In this document: one piece after another, positions 21,053 through 34,500 of the stretch
Layout of the letters: each line of letters starts with the position of its first letter
Position numbering within the stretch: position 1 is the first letter of the stretch
Assembly: GCF_000003815.2 (NCBI RefSeq)
Contig: NC_049982.1
Span: 20,604,083 to 20,668,082 of the forward strand
Reading direction: 5' to 3'
DNA length: 64,000 nucleotides
DNA from: Branchiostoma floridae
Taxonomy: Eukaryota > Chordata > Leptocardii > Amphioxiformes > Branchiostomatidae
Position numbers and translations under genes: made by a program
Notes under the pieces: model-generated
Seen by the model: only the letters and a program-made list of their open reading frames with translations
Databases searched by the model: none
Told to the model about the DNA's origin: nothing

Positions 21053-22344
21053 TTTCTGGAAATAAAAAGATATAGGTTTGATGTCAGTGACACGACACTG
21101 AACCCAACGGGATTCAATCCCCCCGCCCAAGCTGGTAACTAGACAAAACCTGGGACGGTCTTCAAACATGAAGAGGCACAATCTACCTGCCGTCCCTTTG
21201 GCTGTTTCCTGCTAATCTATAGTTGTCAACCGCTCCAGACCACACCTGTGAGCACCAACAATCCCATCCCGTAAATCAAGCTCTTAAGACCACGTCATTT
21301 AAGGCGACGGTCCCACTCGTCCATACGAGATAATAATCACGGCTTTACGATCTATGTTTTACCATCATGCTTGTCATAACAGTCAAACATGCAAAGCTTA
21401 CTTCCAGCTGTTTTTACTGCCAAAAGACCTCGAACTGCTGGACGAACTTAGCAGTCTACATCTTGCCGAGAACCAAACCGCATCTCCACACGGCGAGGCG
21501 TGGCGGTGACTTAATGAGTTAAGTGAAGTTTAATCTGGTAAATCTAATTTACAAGTTGAACAAACCCTCCGGCATTTTCCCGAGCACGCCCCGTGTCAAG
21601 GAGGCACCCACAGCACCAAAATAAATTGTACGGCCATTAGGCGACAGACCTAACTTAATAAACTGGTTCACACGTTTGAATGGGACCATTTTACCTAATG
21701 CTTTATTTTCTAATGACTCTTACGTAGCTGGCGCTTGTTGTCGCAGCTTTAAGAATGTTCTTGTTAGAATAACGCGAGGAAAGCGCTAAACATGAGCAAT
21801 TTACGTTTCAAATCCAGATGCTTGAAATGATCACTGACAAACATCTTAAAAGCTCTAGATTAAACTTGAATACTTTAGTTTTCATGACTCTAAAACGAAT
21901 GCTGGCCTTTTGTCGGGGTTGATAATGATAGTGGTTAATATGATGACGTAGAAGTAGACAGGAGGAGAAAAATATATTACATGAGGTGCATGAGAGTAAA
22001 CGTTAAAGGGTACAGTGTAAGAACAAGACGATGGCCACATTAATTTTGTAAAGCCGGAAATTGTATCAATGTCCTGATTCAGGTAATACGTTACATCCAA
22101 AAGCTAATCGATAGTCCATGTCCATGTCCATTCATCTAAGCAACACAACAAATAGTATCCAAAAATAACCTTACTGTCTTTATTTTTCTCAGGATGTTTG
22201 TCAAATTAGTTTCCGCATGATGCCCTGATGACGCCCGTGGGTTGTATCTTAACTTGAATGAGATTATCCCACATGACTTCTCCTTCAATGTTTGACGTCA
22301 TAAGACTAATCGAAGCATTACTAAACATTTTACCCCATGAAAAA

Positions 22345-22357
22345 TTGGTGTGAGTGA

Positions 22358-22431
<74 letters not shown>

Positions 22432-22439
22432 GTGTGTGT

Positions 22440-22480
<41 letters not shown>

Positions 22481-22487
22481 AGTGTAT
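22345..22487. repeat. Long TG microsatellite
   Basis: About 140 bp of TG repeats with GAGTG interruptions. It is the longest dinucleotide tract in the window and directly precedes the dispersed repeat at 22488. Confidence 0.95.
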
Positions 22488-23110
22488 TTGTGGCCATCAT
22501 TACTTTAGAACCTCTAGACAGATTGTAATGATATTTGGCATGAGGATAGCGATTGGGTCAATTTGGGCCCCTTAGTGTGCGACCTTGGTACTGCAGCAGG
22601 ACAACTTTCCATGATATTCAGTATGCAGGTAGTTTAAACAGAGATGTACACCGCAGCATGTAGATCATGCAAATTAAGACTTAATTTGCATGATTAAATG
22701 AGGAATATCTGTAATTACCGTGTTTTCCATAATAGAACTTTTATGCACTTAAAGTATATTATTCATGGCTAGTAAAACATTGACAGATGCTAAGTATGCA
22801 AATACGTCTAAGTTCATGTAAAAGTGCCATAATTCCACAGTGGTATCAATGTCGTTATATGAGGTTATAGACAGTTGACATGTATAAGTTAGATACAGGT
22901 ATACACCACGATGTATGGATTATGTCAATATGCAAACAGTTTGCATAATCTATTACAGAATGTAAACATTGAATTGTACCAAACGACAGGACTTAAACAC
23001 ATACAATATATGTACTTTTAGTTATGAAGACCATTATAGATACATAGATAATGCTAGTTACGTCATTATTTGCATAATAGATGAGACGAGATGAAACAAT
23101 AAAGCTATCA
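22488..23110 (+). repeat. Microsatellite-linked dispersed repeat, copy C
   Basis: After the TG tract comes GGCCATCATTACTTTAGAAC, CTCTAGACAGATTGTAATG and ATATTTGGCATGAGGATAGC, then CTTGGTACTGCAGCAG, then CATGCAAATTAAGACTTAAT facing TTTGCATGATTAAATGAGG. Later blocks (TATGCAAACAGTTTGCATA; ATTTGCATAATAGATGAG) repeat the same theme. The order is the same as at 7100 and in the 4440-5620 array. Confidence 0.65.
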
Positions 23111-26100
23111 AAGGCTCTAACGTTGAATGTCAAATGTAGCTATGACGTCTCTAAACATTTGTTGATGAGATGTTTTCGAATTTCTTCAGCGTAACCTAAT
23201 CCTTTTTTTCATCTTTGCTAATGTTGCATGCACGTAGTCCAGCAAGTTTGGACCCCGCCAGGAAAAAAATTCTCAGACGACAAATCAGCACCTGCGTTGC
23301 CTCCCTAGCGTCGTCATGGTTACGCTTCCCGCCAATTGTGGGTAGGGGATTGAGGAATGTGAGAGAGTTAAGTGTGTATTGATGTGTGTATTGATGCGTA
23401 TGCGTGTTTGTGTGTACATGCGTGTGTATCTGTGGAGGAACTGTTTGAATACACATTCTTGGATATGAGTCTTTTTTTGTTGTCGTGGTAATATCATCTC
23501 CATTATCAGTGGAGGTCGCACTATTTTCTCTGATATCGCCGGGACATGCCACAAGGGCTAGTTTGTACATGTACAGCCGTCATCACAGATCTTTTGGCAA
23601 ACTGACAAATACTCTACCAGGACTACGTACCAGTGTCAACGTCGCAGGTGAACAGGTGCCAGTTCACATAGCGGAAGTTATGACAAAAACCATCCAAGCT
23701 GTCAAAAGGGCCGTTTTTCTTCAAATATATTCGCGTAAAACTTCCTTCGCCCAAAACATGAATAGAAAGAGGATATGTACGACTTGACTGATATATAGCC
23801 AACATCAAAATCGTGGACAAGAATGTAAGACAGAACTATTTGCCATATCTTCATTAAAGCTTGCCATTTCTAGTCTGATTAAATTCTTGCTTCTATCGCA
23901 ATTTGGCTTCATATTTTCAGTCTCTTAAGAATGTTACACATTTTGGGTGGCCTATAAAACATGTGAATTGTCTTTCCTACCTACTATCTCTGTATCAACG
24001 ACTGTCTCACATTCCTCAATACCTATCATTATCGCACGTAATTCTCTCGAGTTACTCGGCAACATATAAGTGAGGGCTTTCACAAGGTAACTTAGGGCGC
24101 CATTGTACCTGCTGCTTTGACCCAAAACATGCACAAAATGTGCAGTTGTTTTCTTTGAATGTCACGAATTTCAGTTGCCATGTCCCTATATATTTCTTGT
24201 TGTCTTTGATCGTTTGTCGGTAACTAAAAACAAATGTCTACTAAAAATAGCTGGCATGTGTTTAAACAACATGGGATCATGTCGTCTTGCTGACTAAAAT
24301 GCTTCAGGAACTGAGAGCAAGATTTACCGTAACTTCATTTGATATCGATAGGGGATGTCTGTGCTTGGAAAATAAAGCATTTCCCTCTAGCTAGCTACCT
24401 TCATTCGTTCTCATGCTCTCGTTGTTGTGATTAGAGCATAGTTACACTTACAGCCATAATTTTGTTTGGACCAATGAGGTTGAAAAAGGAACCTCTTTGT
24501 TTGGACCAATGAGCAGTGCTTGAATCTATATCAGGAAACAAGGGAGGGTATCAAATAGTTACTGAAGTGCTATTTAAATCTAATTTTCCCATTCAATTAA
24601 AGGATGATATTTGCAACCATAGAGAAGTAGTCATCCAGAGAGTCCGTCCGAGAGATTTACAGATTTGATTGTCGGCACAACCTCTGTAGAGAGGTTTTGA
24701 AGTGTTCTGTTTACAACAACGGAGGCCTTTCCCGGCCAGGCGTGCTTAATTGGCCCCATTAAGGCTGGCATCACAAGTATGTATTGTGTTCTACAATGTG
24801 GATACATCGTAAAGTACAGTCAAACCTGGCGGCCAATCACCTGGATGAGACAACCACCTCCAAACACAAGCCACAATAAAACGGCCTCGTCCAATTCTAG
24901 TTTTAAAAGACCCTCTGCTTACCGAGTGTTCTACTCAACCAGCAACCACTTTTTTGCAGTCCCCATTAAACATTCATTCCCCAATCACAGATTGAAGATG
25001 ATTGCTCCATCCGCAAGGCAAAATCAGTAAAGAGCAGTAATATCGTGGAAAGTACAAATTGAGCCAGTGAGACTTTTGAGACATCATCACTACGGGCTGG
25101 ACCAGTTGCACCCTCTTCTTCCAGAGATCTCTGTCCCCCATTTGGAGACAATTTACCCAAAGACCAACCAATTTTCCTCGAGCTCAGTTACTTGAGCAGT
25201 TTTGAGACCAAGTTTGACTTCATCATGAACATTAAGAAAGGTGTCATACAACCCATTTGACTCAACATGTAACCTTAGTTACATTTTAGTGTTATGTGAT
25301 GGCAATATCACAAATCACACAACACAAAGGCACTAAAACGTAGGTGTACTTTGTCAGCATGGTTAGGTTAAACACTGTACACTAGTTCATTGAACATTTT
25401 TGTCATTAGCAATTAACTGTCTGTTGGTTGAATCGGAATAACATGGTCATAAACCTCTAAGATGGACATCTATTTTAACATCAATGATGATCATGGAAAC
25501 GAATGTCTGTATGTTCACATAACAGTAATAGCCATGTTTGCTGCATATCCATTATAATGCCATCAATGATTATAAATCTGCACCAGGGCTGATTAAATCT
25601 GCTGACCTTTTGTTCCTTCATGTCAGCTTAAGGACTGCTGAAGAAGTAACAAACATCCGATCCCTCATCAGACCCTCATAAACCTGCCAACAACAGCCCT
25701 AAAATAACCACCTTTGACCTACTTGGCTAAAGAGCAAGCATAAGGAGAATTTTTATCAATCTGGTCAAATGTCCTTGATCTCAAGGTGAGCAAGCGATTG
25801 ATATGGAGGCTTAGACACGATCTTCACAGGTTGAATTGGTTATTCTGCCAGATTGAATCTCTACCCTGACTTTTGCATAATTTACAGCACTTCTTTTCCA
25901 AGAATTGTACCAGCCCACCCTCAGGGCACAGCATACAGCAGCTAATACCTCCATACCACCTCCATACCAGTAATGACCTGTATACTGACCTTCATGCTTG
26001 GATATACCCCCTGCTAATCTTGTAATTCAATGTTTGGCAACAACACTTCCAACAAAGATTTCATGCCATTTCCTGTGTTGAAGCTTTGGTGAAAAACTAT

Positions 26101-26468
26101 TTCAAATGTCCCTTGTGCTACCTTGTCTGAAAAGCAGGGAAACGTGTTGACACCCAGGTACAAAGGGAGTAAAGCATCTTGGGGACAAAAAGAGCAACAC
26201 CTTTCCCACGCCCCAGCCCCATACTATATTTACTTCTACACAGTCCATTGTTTTTGGTTCATGTCTGGCTTTTGTACTTATTGAAAAGAATAGGTGAGGT
26301 GAGGTGAGGAAAAGAATAGGGGGATGTCTTCCTGCATACCCTGTGCCTAGCAACTACAACTATTAGCATCAGCAAGAGAATAAATTCATATCTATGCACT
26401 AGACCTGAGCAAAACTCAAACTTCACAAACAGTCAACAGACAGAAACATATGAAAAGTTTGTAAATGT

Positions 26469-26474
26469 TTTATT
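26469..26474 (-). terminator. NUP107 poly(A) signal
   Basis: TTTATT here is AATAAA on the minus strand, about 135 nt past the NUP107 stop. This is a typical distance for a short 3' UTR. Confidence 0.6.
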
Positions 26475-26607
26475 TCAGTTCTCTTCATTAACCTTGTAAA
26501 TGCAGACATGTAAACTATGACACTTAACTTCAAGATTTTACAAAGGAATGCTTTCTTAAATGTTGGAAGAAAATATATCGTGCAATGATGTCTGATACTT
26601 TGTTGTT

Positions 26608-28528
26608 CTAAGATGACATCTGATACCCCAGGGGGTCGAGGTTTTGGTCCAGCAGCTGGATGGAGGAGTCCCGCAGCTTCTGCAGAAACCTCTGCAGCTC
26701 ATCTCTCCTGAAGACCTGCAGGGGATGGTCAGATGGCATGGTTAGGTCAACTCAAGACATACTACGATCAATATGAGACATGGTCAGATCAACCAAAGAC
26801 ATGGATCCTCACAAGGCATGGTCAATGAAAACAAGACATGGTCAGATTAACACAAGACACTTACTCCACTCATCCGATGAATCCCCAAATAATATCACCA
26901 GAACACTGCAACCTGCAACAAATGAAGAACTTACAGTGTAGAGTTGATGTTGTTCAGACGCAATGGTATCGGCCAGCACCATGCAGTCTGCATAGCGCCC
27001 AGTCTGGTGCAGGATGGTGTGCAGCAGGAGGCACATGGTGGGGAGGCACAGCTGCCGCAGCAGGTCCAGCTGGTGGGTCCGCCCCTCGTCTTCCAGACTC
27101 TCCTGTAGAGACAGGCACCCACACGTCACATGTCATTTATCACTTCAGCTACCAGCAAAAGGAGCACAGATGATTTCTAGCACCACTGATCTAAGCTACA
27201 AGTATGCAAAGCCAGTTCAATCACCCATAAACATTAGTGAAAAAAGACTGGAATGTGTGGCAGCCAAGACGTTACCACCATCATCACAACAATCGACATG
27301 TAACAATCAAATGCTATTTTCCCTAGCACTGGTTTATAATACAGACTGACCATTCTCTGGTCCACCATCCAGCCATCGGGGAACAGCAGCACGTTATAGA
27401 TCTTAGTGACGACTTCTTCTGTCTGTGAGGACAGCGTGTGGTGCCACCTGCTGAGCTCTACCTTGTACTCCTGCTCTCTGTGTTCATGTTTCACCTGAGG
27501 ACGGGGAGAGTGGGTAAGCACACACAAATATACGTAGCACACGTTAAAACCTCCCACAGCACACATACACACTATCTTCATCATACATTAACACCTCCCA
27601 CAGCACACGAACACCATCTACAGCACACATTAACACGTCCCACAGCACACATAAACACCATCTACAACACACATCATCACCTCCCACAGCACACATAGAC
27701 ACTATCTACAAGTTAGTACAACACACATTAACACCTCCCACAGCACACATTAACACCTCCCAGAGCAAACATGAACACCATCCACAACACACATTAACAC
27801 CATCCACAACACACATTAACACCTCCCACAGCACACACATACAATTAAAAAATACCCAGTACTTTTCTCACCTTCTCCGTGAAGTTTGCCCCTTCCTGTA
27901 GTTTGGGCCTTTGTGGCTTGTTGTGGTGAAAGTGCGAGAACCAATCATTGAATTCATCATGTGCCATAATGTAGGTCTGTATGCAGATGTATTCCCTGAT
28001 GGCGTTATCGTCTTCAGCAGGAAGCGGTGCACTCCCGTTCTGAAAACAACAACAACAGTGAAGTAAGAAACGGATAACTGTTCATCAGACAAACCTCAGG
28101 GTTTGTTTCTAACAGAAGCAAAATGAAGGAAAATGGAGACATTTGTAATTTACTAGGAAAAATCCACAATTTCCAGTACAAATTACTATTTGGTAAATTT
28201 TCTTTAAATGTTTGAGTCACCTGAATCTGCCACTGCCGGTTGATGACATCCACGGACCCGGTGGGAATCTTCGCAAAGACTTCTTTTGCTGCTGTGTGCT
28301 TCTTCATGGCCAGGAAGGTTCGCATCACGGCATTACTCTGCTTCAGCGCCTCAGCCCGCTGTGATTCGTCAAACACCAGCCAATCGATGGCCCTGATCTT
28401 TCGCCTGTCGTCTTCGGATGTGGCAGCCTCTAGGGCAGCCGTGATCTCCACACCGACCTTGAAGTCACCTTGGTCGCGGGTGCGGATGTTCTCTACAACT
28501 GTCTTGGTTATTGTGGGGATGTCCAGCC
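26608..28528 (-). CDS. NUP107: NUP107 C-terminal exons 15-19
   Basis: Exons 28528-28221, 28039-27872, 27494-27351, 27102-26935 and 26715-26608 encode [88 protein letters not shown] and a final [17 protein letters not shown]. This is the part that contacts NUP133 in the Y complex. The stop TAG is at 26610-26608. Confidence 0.95.
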
Positions 28529-31500
28529 CTGGAGGATGGTGGCAGTTGATAAATCGAACACTTGTTTGCAACTAGACGTATCATCGATGAAATGTAAAAT
28601 TTTAAAAGACAAAATTGACCAGACTGACTGAGATAAAAGCTACAAAAGTAAGAAAACATGAAACTCTCTGACCTCCAGTTTCATGCACAAATAGTTTGAG
28701 TAGCTTTTTTGGTTCAGTTAGTTTTACAACTTTGTCAAGCTCCTAGTACTACAACATAAAGTTCAATATATATATACTGTACTTATTTATGGTAAAAAAT
28801 TTCCCACAGCTGAAAGGTAACTGATATTGCTCATCCCCCCATCTCTACAGAGTCCCCAATTCTTTCCTCCTGCCATCACAGCACCCCTCTTTTGTACCTG
28901 AAGCCCCCCCCCCCAACAACCCGTACCCCTCCTACAGCCCCTACCCTACCGGCTTCCTCGGCCAGCTCCAGGCACATCTGCCGCTCAGCGTGTTCCTCCA
29001 CTCGCTCCAGGAAGTGTGCATACAGCAGCACCTGTCGGTCCAGAGGCAGCGTGGCCGTGTAGAATGCCACCAGCTGGGTCTCACCTGCATCAATCAGGGT
29101 CTGCCAGACAACAGGACGTTAGGTTAGAAAAGCATGGTACACGAAACTCTGAAAAATCACTGGCAAGTTCATGAGCAGATCAACTTCCAAGTAACTTCTT
29201 GTAAGAACAGAAATGGAACCATGTTCTCTTTTATATAGATGGAACCATCTTTTCATCCAGATATATTTCAATCCTATCTTTTCCAAAAGTTTGTTGTGGG
29301 ACCTACCCTGACATAGTGCTCCAGTATAGCTGTGCACAGCTCATCTTTGGTGTGGACTCCGATGGAACGGAAGAACAGGACCAGGTGGGCCATGAAACGC
29401 ACAAGGTGTTGGTGGGGAGAGGAGTCACCATTTATCCACTCACTCATGGTCTCTATCAACCCTACAGGTCAGAGGAGGTAAGGTTTCATCACTTATATCG
29501 TCAATCCTGTACAAGTGACCACCTATACATAAGGTCCAACTGGTAAATGTGACCACTTCTGGTGGTCCCTTAGATAATTTTTCGCATACATACAAGCAAA
29601 GTGACCACCTGCCTACATAGACCAGATTTCATTGGTCCCAAGTGATCTTTTGGGGCAGTTTTCACTGGACAATACAACAAAAATTTTACGAGGAGTCCTG
29701 TCATATACATCCCAAGGAACAGTAATGACTGATCCCTACCATCCACATCCCCCAGAATGATGTACTTCTGGATGGTGTGGAACGGTTCCTCCGCTTCTGA
29801 CTTCACTCCATCATGAGGAGATGACTGGAGTTCCTGGGATAAGAAACAGTTAAGGGAAATTGGCATATTATAGTGTTTACCATTACATCTTCAGGAGCTA
29901 ATATCTATGCCCTGAAACTCCTTAGTTCAAGAAAAATTAGTGCATGGTAGTAGTGATACTACTGTCGAGTAGAAAAACACTTTATCTAAACCCAATACCC
30001 CACTGTTTCAAACAAGTGACCTTAACCACACATGCCCTCAGTAGTGTGTCTGTACCATGAACAACACCACACTATTGCATAAACGAACCTTGAAGATGGC
30101 CTCTGGTGTTAGGACCTTGTCCCAGTATGCAGGTGGGAGGGGCTCCAGCGGGCGGTCCCCCCGTACCGTGCGGATCTCCTGCTCCACGCGGGAGTCCACC
30201 ATCACCTTGTAGTAAGCCCACAGCCAGTCTTCCCAGGATTCACAGGCAGGCAACAGCTGTGGGGTCAGAGGTCACAATGTTAATAATACTAGTACTCATG
30301 AAGACGGGAAATCGATTAGCTAAAAATCTATTACTATCCAGCAAAGCCCAAAACAAGTAAATTGTATTCTCCCATGCTGGCTGCCTCATGGACAAATGCT
30401 AAGCACAGTATTTACAGTTTCAATGTTTTCACATGAGGAAACATGGCTGACTGCAATTCAGGATTCCAAAGATCAACCCAAAACTCTATTATATTCAGCA
30501 GCCTGAATACTGAATTATATCTTAGTTATCAGGACCCATTTGTACTCTACTATATCTGAATTTTTTCAACATGTCACTTACAAAAGTCTCAGTCTTGTTT
30601 GGCAAGAAAATTTGAATGTTTTTTAAACCTACCTCCTTCAGGTTCCCGCTTAGTGCAGCGTATATCGCTCTCTCGTACATGTGAACGTGTTCGTCCTGCG
30701 CCATCCTCCAGCACACTGTCTTCCACACATCTCGGTTAGGGTTCCCTTCTACTGGTGCTAACTCACTGGAAACTAGGCCATGAAATAAAAGTGTCACATA
30801 AGGCAGACATTTTTGGTCAGTGAAAGGAAATATCTGAGTCTCTGTCACTTGCATCAACTCTTTTGGGGAATCATTGCAACTGCTGTTGCCAATTCATTTT
30901 TGGAGAACAGAAAGGTATGACAGTAGTCTATTAATCATGTAAAAATCTTTCAATTGCCGCATAGCAATTGAACAGAAAAAGAATGTGAATATATGCCTCC
31001 ATGAAGTATTTTCCCAAACTGTACCAAATATATATCTACTGGTATGTCTACAAATCTCAGTGGCTATCTTCCTTCGTAGAGAGCAACAAGCACAAGTAAT
31101 GCTATCATTTTAGCATACATCATACTATCAATCACAATAATAAAAATACTAATATACAGCACTAACAGGAAGATATTCTACCACAAAGAGCACACGACTC
31201 AAATCATCCTTACCCCCCTCCATGTTAGGATCATGGTAGAGTCTCCATCCTTCAAGAGTGGCTGCTCGCCAGGACTGGCCACACTTCCTACACAGTCTCT
31301 GGGCCTACAGCACAGGGATACAAGCACTTTTACAAACCATAAGAAACAAATTGTCAGACATAGCAAAAGTGCAGCAACGTTATCTAACTGCAAAAGTGCA
31401 GAAATATATAGCAACTTGACCCAGTAATTCCTGTTCTTACCTCCTCCAACTGCCCGGCTCGCAGGTAGGTAAAAATGTACTTCAGCAGGCGCACTTCATC

Positions 31501-34500
31501 CTCCTTGTCCAGATCCGCTAGGAGGCGCTGCTGTCGGATGGGTGCATCAGGGTCCATCTCCGTCACCAGCGCCCTGCTACCCTGGGCCAGGCCGGTTCCC
31601 TGCTGTAGTGTGTGGAGTGTGTTCTCCCTGTGCAACAGTTCAACATGAATGATAAATGGGTTAAGTGTTCTTGTCAATGTATTGAAAGTGTTTTCCAGCA
31701 AATCTCTGCCAGTTATGACCTACAAACAGAAATAACTACATGTAGATTCTAACTGCACTTCCTACCACTCTGGCAGGTATGACCTTTGCAGTCATCTTTG
31801 CACTAACTTCATATCAATCTACACTCAGTATATTCAAATTCAAATAACCACATATAAAAATAAGTGCAGTCAAAAATATATCCCTGTTAGAAAGCCTGCT
31901 ATGGACACTGATGAACCTATGACTTAGGTATGAAACAGTATGACAGTTTCAGATGTTAGATGGGTGAATTTGACCACCAAAAGAAAGACTGACTCACCAA
32001 CAAACTGACTGGGAGTAAAACTCCACTTTCTCGTAAAAGTCTACCACCTCGTCTGCTGCGTTTCTCTCCAGCCAGTCAATAACCAGCTGGCTCTGTCTGG
32101 TTGAGGCTTCCCGATCAAACAGTGCCTCCACGATCTTGCGCTCGCTCACGTTGTTGTTGACCAAATCTGTCATCATTGCTTCTGACTCCGAGAACTCGGA
32201 CTGGATTCTGTCCCTGTTGGAGGCATAGTTTAAATACCAGTCATCAATCTACTAAAGAAAGCTGAACAGATACCACAGTGTCACATTCATGGAAAAACTA
32301 CACAAAAGATGTTAAGGAAAATTAATATCAGTGATTGTTAGGTTGCATCAAGCAGCAAGGAGTTACGTTAGATAACATATGCAGGGATAAACAAGTCCAT
32401 TAGCCCGATTGTTCCGGAAAAGTAAAAGTGCTGTTCGGGCAAGCAGAAGTGCTTCCCCACTTGCCCGACGGGCAAGCAAGAATTTCCAGATGTGACCCGC
32501 TCAAATTACCACTGAGTGTGACAGCACATGGGGCTGAATGCCTGCCTATATTGACCATGTCATTTTTAAGCCAGTAGAGACATCTATTTTGGATGATAGG
32601 GCCACATCAAAACTCAAAAACTCCAAGTATCAAGCCAAAACAGCAGAAATAACTATGTCTGTGTCAATTTCTTCACAAGAGGTGGTCGGAAAAGCACAAA
32701 CACTAATTCCTTTGAAGTAAATCAAGGTGATCGTACAGTTCTAGGAAGAATTCCCAGATTTGCAGTCAGTGCCTCACCCCTGAGTCTGACTGTCAGAAAA
32801 ACATGTGTACTTTATTCTCAGTGACCTGTTCATTTCAGTAAATATCTTCTGAAGTGAACCAGGCAGTCCAAACTGTTTCTGTTGTCTCACTAGTATGGTT
32901 AGCAGGACATTGTAATTTGAATGCTATCTGATCAGTGCACGTGAAAGTCATTAAAATTTTGAAGTCTAGTGCACCAATATATTTGTTACCTTTTACTCTC
33001 ATTGCATCAAGCATTGGTCAACACAAGAAAAGATAGCCAATAACAAAAGTGAAAATTTATGAAAGTGAAAACACATAGAAAAATGTAATTTAAATTTCGG
33101 GCAAGTGAAAATTTGGTTCGGGCAAGTAAATTTTTTATGTACTTGCCCGATAGGACAAGTGAATTTTTGAAAACTTGTCTAAGTTTAACCCTGATATGAC
33201 TGCAGTACATGTTAACCTTCAAAGAATTCAGACATAATTGATCCTAGTACTCTAAGTAAAATACTGCAAGTTACACCAAGACCTAACTTAAACTAAGTAG
33301 TTCAGAACACAAGAGATACTGTTGTACTGACTTGTACATGGAGAACAAGAGTCTCCAGGTGCACTTCTCCTGCTGTAACAGCTGTAGAACTGTCAGGGTC
33401 AGCTGGAACTTGTTCTGCACTGTCGTCACCTTCTTCACAATCCTCTTCAGCAGGGACACCTGCTCGCAGCACACCTGCTGGTACTCATCGAGCAGCTCAA
33501 ACACTTCCTTGGAGGTCGGCTTGCCCCGCAGACACTGCATGAAGTCTGTGTACACACCTGAGGATGCTGTGGTAGAACAGTAACTGTGTGTTACCACGAC
33601 AATCACCATGATAGCCATCAGGGCTGTCTGCAGCTGCAGTCTGATTCCATTATTTGTTAGGGAGCAAATGTTGTTAGTTGTTGGATCTGCCATTTTAAGC
33701 TCAGGAAAATACATTGTACATCAATTTCAAGTGACGGAACAAATGGGGTAAATCTATCTCAAGAAACAAACTTCAGTCCCAGAACAGAGGGACGGGATCT
33801 GGACAGAACCCTGGTGGCTATAGAATTGAGTCAAAGCACATACCCGAGAATACTGAGGCAAAAATGACAGCCTTAACACTGATATGTTGCTGTGGCAATC
33901 CCCATGTCAACCAAAATGTATCGATTTCCCTGTTTACACACATATCTCCATGGTCACCTCATCTATATCCAGGGTTAACAGGTAACACACTATCTTTACA
34001 GTAACGGCCCCACCATCACAGTGAACCTTCCCATCTCCAATGAAACCAGATCCATCTCTATGGCAATGCATGTTGCCATGGTACAGTGAAACCTGTCTAT
34101 AGGGGTCACTCAAGGGACTGAACAAATTTGGCCCCTATGGGCAGGTGGCCCCTATAGGCAGTACAGCCAAAAAGGTACATTTCACCACAAGCAATAAGTG
34201 ACAAGGCATTCAGCTTCCACTGAGATACTGAGTATTTATTGACATATTATTAATATACATTTAAACTAAATATGAGTTTAAAACAAACAGTTTAATCAAA
34301 TAGATTTGTATTACTACTACTGCTACAGCACTGTAACTGCTCCCTTATTTCTGTATAGTCAAAATGTATGTCAATCATGACATTAGCTATTAACAGAGAA
34401 GACAGTGTACTATATAGACATNNNNNNNNNNNNNNNNNNNNNNNNNNNNNNNNNNNNNNNNNNNNNNNNNNNNNNNNNNNNNNNNNNNNNNNNNNNNNNN

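Larger units (their letters stand above)
21053..26607. other. Intergenic region, no gene seen
   Basis: Apart from the microsatellite and dispersed repeat at 22345-23110 no feature is supported. A block near 24816-24900 opens with TACAGTCAAACCTGG, like the ends of the elements at 34084 and 40476, but no matching right end was found. A GGTGAGGTGAGG stretch lies near 26290. The left part contains the unseen promoter and any 5' UTR of the orphan gene; the right part is downstream of NUP107. Confidence 0.5.
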
